This document shows, piece after piece, positions 35,792 through 46,317 of a stretch of DNA of 64,000 nt (positions are counted from its first letter, which is position 1; every line of letters starts with the position of its first letter). Both the position numbers and the translations under genes were made by a program. The notes beneath the pieces are model-generated. The model searched no databases, was not told the origin of the DNA, and saw nothing but the letters and a program-made list of their open reading frames with translations. The stretch covers positions 1 to 64,000 of the forward strand of contig JBNGIQ010009014.1 in NCBI GenBank assembly GCA_049999765.1, in the 5' to 3' direction. This stretch comes from Phaeoceros laevis (lineage: Eukaryota; Anthocerotophyta; Anthocerotopsida; Notothyladales).

Positions 35792-37181
35792 CTACATATC
35801 GTTGTTCCAATAATACTCCGACGTATCGTCAAAGGTGTTGCCGTAGCTCGGCAGACTCCAGCCAAGCTCTTTCTCCAGGCTGTCCAGCCGCTTCTGCTGC
35901 GCCCCAAAATCACCAATTGGAGTTGTGAAAGGATATAGATACACTACTTTCCTAGCCATGGATCTAAATGTCACGACATCATTCTTGACCAGAAACTCCA
36001 TCACGTCACGCCCCAAAAACCCGTCTGCTTCTGCCACCAAGTAGGTACCTGTTTGATTTGGTTTCCAGCAACGTCAGTCTTTCCGAAACTGGCGGTCATA
36101 GGCAGAGAGATAAAGCACAAACTTCCAATCACCTTCTCTTGAGTCCTGAACTTGGACAATCTCTGGGTTTTTCTGTGTTGCTAGAATAGCAGTCTCAATT
36201 TTCTGCAAGGGGAATGCCATGAGTAAACATTATTTCCGGTCCTCTGAAAACAAAGTGTTGAAGCATGAATACTCGGAAGCCACACCTCAACAGCATTAGA
36301 GTAGCTGCTTTCCGGTATAACCCAAGGGGCTGCATATCCGGCATTGTTGGAGGAGGTGGACACACAGTTGGGATTGATATCCAGGGGGCATGGCCTGATC
36401 CGCCTGCATGCCGGACGCCATGGAGGAGAAAAAATGAGAGAAGAGGTTATCAGTTCGGATCATCCTCCCAAGAAACCAACAGCACCAATCACAGAGTATA
36501 AGTGAGGCAGGTAGTGTAGAGTCCAAGAGTCAGATGAATGATGAGTCAGTAACGACAATCAGCAGGCCTGGAGAGTACCTTGGGTAGTCTGTCAAAATTA
36601 CTGTCCATCCTGAGATGACTAGAATGGTTGGCAGGACAATTTCAGATAGCATCCCTCATGTCTCATAGCTGGGCTGTGGAGCCTGTTTGATCCTAGAGCC
36701 GGAGACGGGAAACATAGGTTTGTTTTCTTTTTGAAGCAAGTAAGATCTCAAACACGATGTATAGGATGCCCGGCTGAAGCGGCCTATCGTAGGTTAGCAG
36801 AAAATTGGGTACAGTTCTGGGAGAGTATTACCCTTGCACCAGACCGAGCTGCATTCGATCCGCCTGAGAATATGGTGTGATAGGAGATGCCGGAGGGGGG
36901 AGGGCCGCAGCAACAGCAGTCAAACCTGTCCCAATCGATGTTGCCACAAGCAGTGTACACACTAATCCCCCTACCCTCCGGCTCACCGACTCGCGGCTCA
37001 GCTTCGACACAGCGCCTGCCGCATCAGTGCGCTGGGTCTCTTTCACCGTCAACTCGTTGCGGAAGGGCTTGAAGCTTCCGTTTGTCGGTTGCCTTCTTCG
37101 AGGCCAACTTGAAGACACCAAGGTGGCATGGCTGGCACCGACAAAGAGAGCCGAGGAAGACGCCAAGGTGAGAGCGGCCAT
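35792..37181 (-). CDS. Thylakoid-lumen DUF1499 family protein
   Basis: Four exons in phase: 36832-37181, 36286-36403, 36133-36202 and 35792-36048, giving 264 aa. The first exon has a bipartite targeting signal: a basic Ser/Arg-rich transit segment followed by a hydrophobic stretch (LVCTLLVATSIGTGLTAVAAA) ending in Ala-rich sequence, as expected for lumen import. The mature part shows the DUF1499 hallmark RIRPCPLDINPNCVSTSS. Then come KIETAILATQKNPEIVQVQD, YLVAEADGFLGRDVMEFLV and RSMARKVVYLYPFTTPIGDFG, as in plant and cyanobacterial members. Biochemical function of the family is unknown; lumen proteins of this group are usually linked to photosynthetic membranes. The start ATG is at 37181. Confidence 0.88.
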
Positions 37182-37863
37182 ACCCGCTGTAACGTGTCAA
37201 GCAACTAACAAGCTGTGGACATTTGAGTAAATCCAGAAGACGTACTTCGAACGGAATGCAACCTGGACCTGGCGTCCTAGTAGATTGCGTTTAGGCGCCG
37301 GTGGAGAGTTCCGAGTCTTCCGACTTCGTGTGCCTGCGTACGGGGGGGCCCGCCTTCCCTCATCGGCACCGGCTCCCTGTGCCTTTGAATTGGGAACTCT
37401 TTACCCGGCTTCGCGGAAGGTGCCCTACATCCGGCATACAAAAGGCTGCGAAGTCTTCTCTCTGGTATCTCCGGACCGCAATTCATGTCTGGTGCTTGGT
37501 TGTCCTGGAGGAGTCGGAGGATGAGGAGGAGGAGGAGCAGCAGAATACGGTGCGCGCCTGACGAAAATCGACTTCTATGTGTGTTAACCAGGGTGCTGGA
37601 GGCTGTTGCTCGCGGAAACAAGATGTGCGGGTGATGGGGACCACAGAACTTGCAGTCTCGTGGTGCCACTGTTCAGCAGAGTGGTGGATTTACATGTTCG
37701 CAAGAAAGAGGGGAGATGATCCTGTAGTAAAAACTCATCACGATCACGGTTTGCTTCCAGTGGAGATTGAGACGTCTGGGACGCCGGAGGGGCCGGATTA
37801 TTTCGAGGTGAGCATTCGGAAGGTAGAACCTTAGGTCAGCTTGCATGTTGATGTGCAGGCACA
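37182..37863. other. Divergent promoter and 5' leader of the 5-phosphatase gene
   Basis: Shared upstream region of the DUF1499 gene (-) and the phosphatase (+). A good donor (TTCGAG/GTGAGC, intron from 37808) and acceptor (GTGCAG, to 37858) five bases before the phosphatase ATG suggest a 51-bp intron in its 5' UTR. Confidence 0.5.
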
Positions 37864-40800
37864 ATGCAGGCGTCATCAGCTCGCTCTTCCACGGATCGTG
37901 GGAAGGAGCAGATGACAAGTCAGGTAGATTTAGGCGGGCTTGAGGAGTTTATCGGAACCAGCAGGGGAAGGGGCCTGGCAAAGGCCGCATCCAAAGCATT
38001 GAGGCCAGTTTCTCTAGATTTGCGCCCGAGGCCGCTGAAAAGCACTAGATTCAATCAAGGAGCAAGCACTCTCCTAGCCACAGACAGCGCAGTGTGGGCA
38101 GGCTTGGATCATGGGATATGGGTGTGGGACGTGGCAGATAGTATTAGAGGCTGTGTCGGCGAGACCAGTCAGTATACTTTGGGAGAGGAGGATGCGGCGG
38201 CATTTACAGTGCTGCCAGTTCATGGATCCAGCACGTCATGCCTTGCTGTGGACATTGCCAACAAGATCGTGTGGAGTGGGCACAGAGATGGCATGGTGAG
38301 GTCCTGGTCTACCAATTTCAGCCTTTTCAATGACAAGACAGCCATGAAGACGTCTATGTTCATGTGGGAGGCGCATCCGGGCCCTGTGACAGCCATAGCC
38401 TTGAGTTCATATGGGGAGCTGTGGACGGTGTCGAATAACTGTTCCATCAGAGTATGGCCTTGGGAGGCATTGTCAAACGCACTTTCGACGCTCACTGGAG
38501 ACGGCACCTCTTCAGCAGCCGGATCCATCATGTCCAGATCTTACTTGGAACTCCGGCCTCGTGTTATAGCAGCTTGTGCAGCGAACTTGGTCGTCAATGA
38601 ATTTAGGCATCTTGTCGTGGATTATTGCAATGGACGGATTTGGACAGTGGGAGGAAGCACTGCCGTTGTCTGGGATGCTAGGACGAGGGAAATAGTCAAC
38701 TTCCTGGAGTTATCTTTTGGTCAAGAAGTTCCGAACCCTGAATATCCGGGTACCCCTCGAGAAAACTTCAGCGAAGACGAAGGACAGACTAGCTATGCTG
38801 TGGCTGCCCCAAAAGAGAAAAATCTAGGAGGATGGTTCCAGCGATCCAGAAATGCTGTTCTGGGCGCTGCTGATGCAGTGCGGAAAGCAGCAATAGCAGT
38901 ACAAGGAGGTGATACAGGGAAGAGATTAGAAGCAATTGCTGCAGCCATGGATGGTTCGATTTGGGTGGGTTATGGAAATGGAATAATCTTGCAGTTTGAT
39001 AGCAATGGCAACCGACAGCTGGAGCATCGAAGTAACTCAGCTGTCAGATGCATTTGCATTGTTGGAACACGACTATGGGTGGGGTATGCGGATGGCAGAA
39101 TCCTAGTTCTGGCTTCTGAGACCCTTCAAACGGTAGGTGGATGGGTCGCGCACAGGTCTGGTGTTTTGCAAATGGCAGTTTCCGGTTTCTATGTATTTAG
39201 TTTGGCCGTATCAGGTACCATCCGTGGGTGGAGTGCAGCATCACCAGGCCACACTGATGAAGTGTTCAGGGCAGAAATGTTGTCACGAGAATTGAAATAC
39301 ACAAGTCCTCAGCGTATTCAAGTGCTATCTTGTACTTGGAATGTTGGTGGAGAGCGACCCTCTCTTCAGGCCTTGCAAAGCTGGGTTGCTGTACCAGCAA
39401 CGGCAGCTAGCCTTGTGGTGGTTGGCCTGCAAGAAATGGAAGCCGGTGCAGGGTCACTCGCTTTGGCTGCTGTGAAGGAAGTGGGACTACAGGAGAAGGG
39501 GAGCAGTGTAAATGGGCAGTGGTGGCTCGACAACATAGGTGGTGTGCTGGGTCAGGGAAGCGATGGGTTCGAGCTTCTGGGATCCCGTCAGTTGGCTGGT
39601 ATATTAATTGGAGTCTGGGTGAGGAAACGTTTTGCACGGTATGTGGGGGATGCAGATGCAGGAGCTGTAGCATGTGGATTTGGCAGAGCCCTGGGTAATA
39701 AAGGAGCAGTAGCCCTGAAAATTACTGTGTTTCGAAGAATGTTATGTGCAGTGAATAGCCACTTTGCTGCCCATGCTGAAGCTCTAGCTCGGCGAAATGC
39801 TGATTTTGAACATGTATTTTCACGCATGTCATTTGGATCATTCTCAGGAGATTCAGCTGGTCTTCCAGCTCTCTCAGAAGCTGATATGCTGCTGTGGGCT
39901 GGAGATTTTAACTACCGTCTGGAAAATATCTCATATGACCATGCCTTGGCAATCATCTTGCAGAAAGATTGGGAAGCCCTTCTCCGGAGGGATCAACTAA
40001 GAACAGAGATGATAGCAGGGCACGTCTTTCACGGCTTGAGGGAAGGCCGGATCAATTTTCCTCCAACTTACAAGTTTGATAAGGGCATTCCAATGAGGGG
40101 ATCACTTGGCTATGATTCTAGCGAGAAGAGGAGAGTTCCAGCATATTGTGATCGTGTTCTCTTTCAGGACAGCTTTGATGGTGTCAACCCTACAGAAGCA
40201 GTTAGACTGAGCCATCCAGTAAAGGCATCTATTGTACATTATGAGGCTGGCATGGATGTTGTTTATAGTGATCACAAGCCAGTGCGATGTTTGCTGAACT
40301 TAGACTTTGCTGTAGTCGATGAAGCAAAGAAACGATGCCAATACGGAGACGTGCTGCGGTCAAACCCTCAAATCCAGGAATGGCTTAGGGTTTCCAACAA
40401 GGTTCCTGAAACAGTGGTAGGGGCGAGTGAAATTTTTTTGGACGACAGTAAGACTTCGGAGTTTCAAATTTCCAACTCAAGCCCACGGCAGTTAGTACGG
40501 TTTATTATATTTTGTCAAGGCGATCCTCGAACAGATTGTGAGAATGGCTCATCGGCAAAGTTTGTTACAAGAGGGGGGTATGGCTTTCCTCAGTGGTTAC
40601 AGGTCAAACCAGCTTCTGGTGTGATTCCTCCAGGCCAGAGTATAACAATTACGTTGTGGTCCTTAAGCTTGAACACTATTCCCTATGACAACGTAGATGA
40701 GGGACAGCCAGGACTGCAGATTATTGACAGACAAGATAAGTCTGCTGTGCTTGACATCAGCATCCAAGGTGGATTATGTACCAGTACATCCCGGCACCGA

Positions 40801-41298
40801 GTTTCTGTCCACCAGAGCATGCATGGAGCAAAAGCTAACAAGGACCGTGCGCAGAACTCCCAGGGTACTCGAGCATTTGCATTGTTTGAAAGTTACCCTG
40901 ATCTAGTGTCAAGTAGTACCGTTACTTTGGCAACATCAGCTTATAACACAGCCAGTAAAATGAAAGCAACTCCTATGCCTACTTTTGCTCATGTCTACTC
41001 AAATGGTCCTGGCACAACTCAAGTCTCTGACAAGTGGCCTAATTCATTGTCCAGTAGTCCAGAACCACCAACAGGTTTCCCAGAGCCAAAATCTGTTAGT
41101 ATGACAACTGTTCCAATGTCTCCAATCATTCCAGATCTACTTTCTGATGTCTTTGGTGCATCCACAAATCTAGGCAACCCTGTGATAGACAACATGAAAG
41201 CATCTAGTTTACCAGCAACATTCTCAAACACTAGACCAGGGGGTGTCAACAGGTCTTCAGTCCCACCTAATCTTCCAGATTTGATAGATTTATCTTAG
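37864..41298 (+). CDS. WD40-containing type II inositol polyphosphate 5-phosphatase (5PTase12-14/FRA3-like)
   Basis: Single coding exon, 1144 aa, ATG at 37864. It removes the 5-phosphate from inositol phosphates or phosphoinositides; plant relatives act in cell-wall and actin patterning. Residues 60-460 form WD40-like repeats (for example GMVRSWS, IRVWPWEAL, SIWVGYGNGII). The phosphatase domain starts near residue 489 with LSCTWNVGGERPS. It contains LVVVGLQEMEAG, NKGAVALKITVF, the motif LLWAGDFNYRLE (about 676), VPAYCDRVLFQ (about 758) and VVYSDHKPVRCLL (about 801), so all catalytic boxes are present. An ASH-like beta domain follows (about 855-950), as in OCRL-type enzymes, then a Ser/Pro-rich tail. 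The lack of coding introns is unusual for this family. Confidence 0.94.
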   Translation: MQASSARSSTDRGKEQMTSQVDLGGLEEFIGTSRGRGLAKAASKALRPVSLDLRPRPLKSTRFNQGASTLLATDSAVWAGLDHGIWVWDVADSIRGCVGETSQYTLGEEDAAAFTVLPVHGSSTSCLAVDIANKIVWSGHRDGMVRSWSTNFSLFNDKTAMKTSMFMWEAHPGPVTAIALSSYGELWTVSNNCSIRVWPWEALSNALSTLTGDGTSSAAGSIMSRSYLELRPRVIAACAANLVVNEFRHLVVDYCNGRIWTVGGSTAVVWDARTREIVNFLELSFGQEVPNPEYPGTPRENFSEDEGQTSYAVAAPKEKNLGGWFQRSRNAVLGAADAVRKAAIAVQGGDTGKRLEAIAAAMDGSIWVGYGNGIILQFDSNGNRQLEHRSNSAVRCICIVGTRLWVGYADGRILVLASETLQTVGGWVAHRSGVLQMAVSGFYVFSLAVSGTIRGWSAASPGHTDEVFRAEMLSRELKYTSPQRIQVLSCTWNVGGERPSLQALQSWVAVPATAASLVVVGLQEMEAGAGSLALAAVKEVGLQEKGSSVNGQWWLDNIGGVLGQGSDGFELLGSRQLAGILIGVWVRKRFARYVGDADAGAVACGFGRALGNKGAVALKITVFRRMLCAVNSHFAAHAEALARRNADFEHVFSRMSFGSFSGDSAGLPALSEADMLLWAGDFNYRLENISYDHALAIILQKDWEALLRRDQLRTEMIAGHVFHGLREGRINFPPTYKFDKGIPMRGSLGYDSSEKRRVPAYCDRVLFQDSFDGVNPTEAVRLSHPVKASIVHYEAGMDVVYSDHKPVRCLLNLDFAVVDEAKKRCQYGDVLRSNPQIQEWLRVSNKVPETVVGASEIFLDDSKTSEFQISNSSPRQLVRFIIFCQGDPRTDCENGSSAKFVTRGGYGFPQWLQVKPASGVIPPGQSITITLWSLSLNTIPYDNVDEGQPGLQIIDRQDKSAVLDISIQGGLCTSTSRHRVSVHQSMHGAKANKDRAQNSQGTRAFALFESYPDLVSSSTVTLATSAYNTASKMKATPMPTFAHVYSNGPGTTQVSDKWPNSLSSSPEPPTGFPEPKSVSMTTVPMSPIIPDLLSDVFGASTNLGNPVIDNMKASSLPATFSNTRPGGVNRSSVPPNLPDLIDLS

Positions 41299-42538
41299 AT
41301 TTGATGGTCATTGAAATTGCCTTATTGGGGATTTGATATGGGAGACAATGAGTTTCCCCTTTGTGTCTATTCATAATAGGAATGATGCTGTAATGTACAA
41401 TGACTTTTCATAAAAATGGAGATGCTCTGGACGCACTCCTCGGCGCGCTATCAGAGCTTGTGAAGCAGCAATTGAAGTTGTGGGGGGGCATACTCCCGAG
41501 GTATGCAGTTTACCCTCCCTTGATCAGATGTAGTGGATGTAGCACACCTTTCATTGGAATATGCAACTGCTCTGTTCCTAGGAGAAGGTGATCTTGGCCA
41601 CTTCGATACATTATGGTGGTTGTCATCTCAAGGTGTCTACAATCTAGTGTGGAACAAACCTTCTAACTGTAGTGTCTTGTCAATAAGGAGATGCTTTTGT
41701 GAAACAAGAGTTGCAATAAACCGCCATTGCTATTGATTCTGCTGCAGAATTGTCTACGGTTGACTTGTGTAATCAAGCTGCTTAGACATCATATTTACCT
41801 GTTGCCTGACTCAGTATGTCGTTATCCTGGACTTGAACCCTGAACAAGTGTCTATTTCATGTGTCTTATTGCAGGAGAAGAATCTCAGCATTGTTGCCAA
41901 ATCTTCCAGGGTTTATGGTCTTGCTTTTCTGCCGATTTGGACTCCCCACATGAAGTAGTAGTAAGGGCCTAGCGGGAATTCTTTGGAGCCATGAGGAGCA
42001 GTGAGTGATGGCACACAACGGTTGTATTTGGCACCAGCCACAGAGCCGCTATGATAGCATGGAGAGCACCATCGTGTGGTCAGTGAATTGGATCATCAGT
42101 CCTCTGTATAGCTTAAAATTGGCAGCAGGGATTCCTCTGTCCAGCATTGCTTTGGCGAAGTCAGGCAGTAGCTATTTAGGCTCCACTCGAGCGTGACGTT
42201 GGATTGATCAGGTTGCACTTACCAGGGCTTTCTCTAGCACTTGACTGCTGAAGACACGCCAGTCTAACAGAATTGGATTTTGCAGATAAACATTCTAGAA
42301 CCCGACCAGCACGGTTGGGGTTACTGAAATGATCGTCTTGCCTATTGCAAGGACGAGAATTCGTTTTTGGTCGTCTTTCCAGTGGTCCCAACCCGTTTGA
42401 ACTTGACGTTGCATGTTCCCTCGAGTTGGAACTATTATGAGCCACGTGGTGCGATTTAGAGTATGCAAGAGTAGTCGCTCCACCCGAATTGGAGCGGGGG
42501 ACTTGTGTAGGAACCGAAGGTGATTATCGCCTGACGCC
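41299..42538. other. Intergenic, no gene recognised
   Basis: About 1.24 kb between the phosphatase stop and the Mn-SOD start. Only short frames, none with family resemblance; the right end should be the SOD promoter. Confidence 0.5.
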
Positions 42539-43717
42539 ATGGCTGCGCACCTCTTGAAGGTTGCGGCTCGCACGGCTCGTGCTGGGAGCCCTGCAGTCCG
42601 CTCTGTGAGATGGATGAGCTCGGAGCCGCTCAAGGAGACTCAACGATCCAACCATACCTACACCCTGCCCGATCTGCCCTACGACTACAACGCACTGGAG
42701 CCTATCATCAGCGCTGAGATCATGAAGCTTCACCACCAGAAACACCACCAGACGTACATTACCAACTTCAACAAGGCGCTGGAGCAGCTGGAGTCTGCAC
42801 ACGCCGCTCACGATCCGCAGAAAGTTGTGTCACTGCAGTCGGCCCTCAAATTCAACGGCGGAGGTCAGTGCGGCATGCAACATGCATCAAGTGCAACCTG
42901 TGAACGTAGTTCATCTGTGTCATTTTGTTGCAGGCCATGTGAACCACTCCATATTCTGGCACAACCTTGCTCCAGTAGAGGTTAGTTGCAGCTGCAATTG
43001 GTTCCAAGATGCAATCGGACAGCAGGGTGTTGATTCTTTTCCCAGGGTTTGGAAGGTCATCTTACAAATGTTCTTGCTACAGCAAGGCGGAGGTGTGCCG
43101 CCCCGGGGTGACTTGCTGAAAGCGATTGAGACAGAGTTTCAGTCAGTGGGAAAGCTCGTTGAGTTGATGAACACCGAAGGCGCCGGTGTGCAGGGTTCGG
43201 GCTGGGTGGTATGTTCCTTCCTATGAACATCTGTGTTTTTGCGAATAGACTTGTCCCTTGTTTTCAGTGCTGGTGGAACTTACCCGAGGGTCTCTGCTGA
43301 ACTGGGTGTTTTTGGATGCTTACTTGATCAGTGGCTTGGGTTGGACAAGAAGTTGAAGAGGCTCGCTGTAGCAACGACAGCGAATCAGGTGAGTACTGTT
43401 ATTTCCCTGACCTGCTTCGTAAGCATGATGGCAATCAGTGTTGCTTATTTGTCTTGCTTTCTGTCCAGGATCCTCTCGTAACAGTTGGATTGGAACCACT
43501 TCTCGGTATTGACGTTTGGGAGCATGCCTACTATCTTCAGGTGAAGTTACACATATACTACATTTGTCAAAAAACCCGTGCTGTACATTCTGCTGCTACT
43601 AATGGCTCCTCTGGTCGTTGTTTGCAGTACAAAAACGTTCGTGCAGATTACCTGAAGAGCATTTGGCATGTGGTTAACTGGAAGGATGTTACCAGAAGAT
43701 ACGAGGATGCTCTGTAA
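42539..43717 (+). CDS. MSD1: Mitochondrial manganese superoxide dismutase
   Basis: Six exons in phase: 42539-42863, 42934-42980, 43083-43208, 43332-43388, 43469-43540 and 43628-43717, giving 238 aa. It converts superoxide to hydrogen peroxide and oxygen in the mitochondrial matrix. The Arg-rich presequence ([21 protein letters not shown]) has no acids and fits matrix import. Metal ligands are visible: His in [12 protein letters not shown], His in GHVNHSIFW, and Asp and His in [26 protein letters not shown] is the Mn/Fe-type core segment. Arabidopsis MSD1 is 231 aa. Intron positions after NGG, APVE, GWV, ANQ and YLQ are all clean GT-AG. Confidence 0.96.
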
Positions 43718-44284
43718 CATGTAGGTGCTTTCTAGAGCATATCCTTTATTCAGGCAAACCCGCTAGGCTTTCATGTGGAAGCTGAACCAATGGCTGCTGT
43801 CTCGCTGGTCTCCCTTTGAAGCCAGTAGATTTTGAACAGCAGCGATTACCACCTGGCCCTGCTGCCAAACGACAATGTTATATCGTCACTAGTAATAACG
43901 GAAGGAGGGCCAAAATCCTTGGTTCCTCACTCCTAACTCGATTTTCTTCGTGAGATACCTGTGATCACTATATAAGAGCAAAGTTCACCGTTTTTTTCCG
44001 TCAGCAACCCCTTCTGATCGGAAGCTTCGGTCACGATTAAAAGTTCGCTTTAGACTAGTTTCTTTCAATCAAAAGTTATCACGAGGGGACTCCTTGCTAA
44101 TGGTTCGGCGAATCAGTCACGGTAGGTCACGCGTGCGGGGACCCTTCCCGCTCAAAGCTTCTCGATCGCTCGAAAGTTGAAAGACCTCAGTGTTCTGCGA
44201 GAGGCTTAGCAGGTGGAGCCTTGATCGCGTTTGCTTTGCCTGCCTACTAGCTGCACAATCTCTTCACAAGCTCACGGTGGGAAG
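43718..44284. other. Intergenic, LSM4 promoter region
   Basis: SOD 3' UTR on the left; a TATATAAG at 43969-43976 and LSM4 5' leader on the right. Confidence 0.5.
43969..43976 (+). promoter_or_regulatory. Probable TATA box of LSM4
   Basis: TATATAAG followed by AGCA, about 310 bp before the LSM4 start codon, leaving room for a 5' leader. Sequence match only. Confidence 0.4.
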
Positions 44285-45593
44285 ATGGTAAGAGTCCTTA
44301 CTACGGCTTTGATCCGGCCTTGCTTTCATATTGAATGTAGGGCGTTCTTATTGATACACCAATTCGTCTCTATTCTGCCCTGATGTGCAGCTTCCTTTGT
44401 CGCTTCTTAAGACTGCTCAGGGGCATCCTATGGTAACTAGCGTCAGGTTGCTCGTTTCTGTGCTTTCTGATTTGATTCTTGGGAACGTACGACCACCTTG
44501 CAGTTTTCTTTGATCCGCTCTGATTACATGGTGTCACCCACCACATGTTTCTTCAGCTGGTGGAGCTCAAGAATGGGGAAACGTACAATGGACATCTGGT
44601 AAACTGCGACACATGGATGAACATACATCTGAGAGAAGTCATTTGTACATCAAAGGTGAGATGAAGCTTGGATTTCACTCTCTGCCCCAGTGTAGAGACT
44701 TAGACGACGAATGCTGCCAATCCTCGTGTAGTTACAGCTCAGCGTTTATTTTTGTGACACAAAACATGGGGTCTGATGCCATCGGCTCTGAAATGAAGGT
44801 TTTTCGTGTAGGATGGAGACCGGTTTTGGAGAATGCCAGAGTGTTACATTCGGGGGAACACTCTCAAGTATCTTCGAGTTCCAGATGAGGTATGGCGACT
44901 TCATCTTCGGGTCTCCTCCAATCTCTGGTTTGTTCAATCTCTTAGGGTAGTAGGGAGAAAATTTCTCATGTGTTTCCTCCTTTGCACCCGGTTTGCAGGT
45001 AATTGACAAAGTACAAGACGAAACTGTGAAGAGATCTGGTACAACCTCAGATTTCCCAACTATTTCCTTCACTGCTACTATGTCTTCTGTACTGCAGGAG
45101 CTCTCTAACAGCTTTTGTTTGGCACCGCGTGTATTGCTACTTTTCGGGTGCATTTTGGTTCATGTTTGTTGGTAACCTGCCTCTGCAGATCGGAAGCCCA
45201 TGATTGGAGGACGTGGAAGAGGGCGGGGAGTCGGTCAGGATGNNNNNNNNNNNNNNNNNNNNNNNNNNNNNNNNNNNNNNNNNNNNNNNNNNNNNNNNNN
45301 NNNNNNNNNNNNNNNNNNNNNNNNNNNNNNNNNNNNNNNNNNATGTTGGGAGGGGCAGGGGTGGCCCACCTGGACCTGGAGGAAGGGGAGCTGGAAGAGG
45401 TTTCGGGGAGGACAATGGTGGAGGTAGAGGTGGCAGAGGCCGTGGACTAGGACGAGGCGGAGTTGGAGGTGCAGGAAGGGGTATGTGATACAAATATGCA
45501 AACAACAGGCAAATTTGTCGGATTTCTGGATAGCTATCTCTGTTTTGACGTGTTTGACCGGTTCCAGGTGGGGGAGGCCGTGGGCGTGGGTAA
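44285..45593 (+). CDS. LSM4: U6 snRNA-associated Sm-like protein LSM4
   Basis: Subunit of the LSM1-7 (mRNA decapping) and LSM2-8 (U6 snRNP) rings. Seven coding exons: 44285-44287 (the ATG alone), 44392-44433, 44557-44655, 44812-44889, 44999-45038, 45189-45480 and 45568-45593. Sm1 reads [20 protein letters not shown] and Sm2 reads [18 protein letters not shown] Gly/Arg-rich (RGG) tail follows, as in plant LSM4, ending GGGGRGRG. A 100-N gap (45243-45342) sits in the RGG exon, so tail length is unknown, but the frame is open on both sides. The isolated initiator codon in its own exon is confirmed by the next exon, which starts exactly at [14 protein letters not shown]. Confidence 0.95.
45243..45342. 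other. Assembly gap (100 N) in the LSM4 RGG exon
   Basis: A placeholder of exactly 100 N in a GC-rich Gly/Arg repeat, probably a collapse or dropout at low-complexity sequence. Confidence 0.98.
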
Positions 45594-46317
45594 CATCGGG
45601 CTCCTGAGGCATTCCGCCTCTGCATTCTATGTCAGTTCTTAAACTGGCAGTCGTTTGCTGCATAAACAGTGTAGAATCTGTAGATGAGACCAAGTATGTA
45701 TCCTCGACTAGATGGAAAGTACTATAGATAGCAAGTACTACTTGCATGGGAGAAGGCGCCTATCCGAACTCGAATTTCTAGAACTCTTGTCTTGCGGGAC
45801 ATACCATTGGAGGAAGGAAAGAACTTTCATGTTTCAGTAGTGTGGAGGCTTGGTTCATGTAAGGATTTGGGCAGGACAAATGTACATATGGTGATGATGA
45901 TGATGATTAATGATGATGATCATTGATGACGGTAGACGTGACCGTACTAAATGTCGACCCCTAATTACACCACCGCCTCCAACCTGAGAGCAGTGACCGA
46001 GGTTTGTCGTTCAAGGTTTGACATGAAACTAGCAACGACCATATTGATGACAACCAAATTACTCAAGGGCTCGTATCGTATCGAGGGCAAATCTTGGTTG
46101 GCACCTGTTTCGGCGCCTTGTCGCAAGCGCGCGTGAACCGTGAGTTGGCACTGCAGCACTTTGACGGTATTCTTCCTCCGTTGGGAATGCACGCTTGTTA
46201 TCTTGCTCTTTCACGTCCGAAGCAATTGTACCGATTGGTAGGTCGATATGCGGACACCTACAACAGCGGAAGGTGGGGCCTTGCCTGAGTACGGAATCTC
46301 CCACCCTTGCACAATGC
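45594..46317. other. Intergenic between LSM4 and the first PPR gene
   Basis: About 720 bp. It includes an interrupted (GAT)n microsatellite at 45892-45929 and, toward the right, the possible leader of the PPR gene. Confidence 0.5.
45892..45929. repeat. Interrupted GAT/TGA microsatellite
   Basis: Tandem GAT units broken by TTAA and TCAT, downstream of LSM4. Confidence 0.8.

Noticed and set aside
37577-37834. Open frame just upstream of the 5-phosphatase as an extra N-terminal exon
   Set aside because: Joining it through the donor at 37808 and acceptor at 37858 does not keep the phosphatase frame, so it is more likely 5' UTR with an intron.
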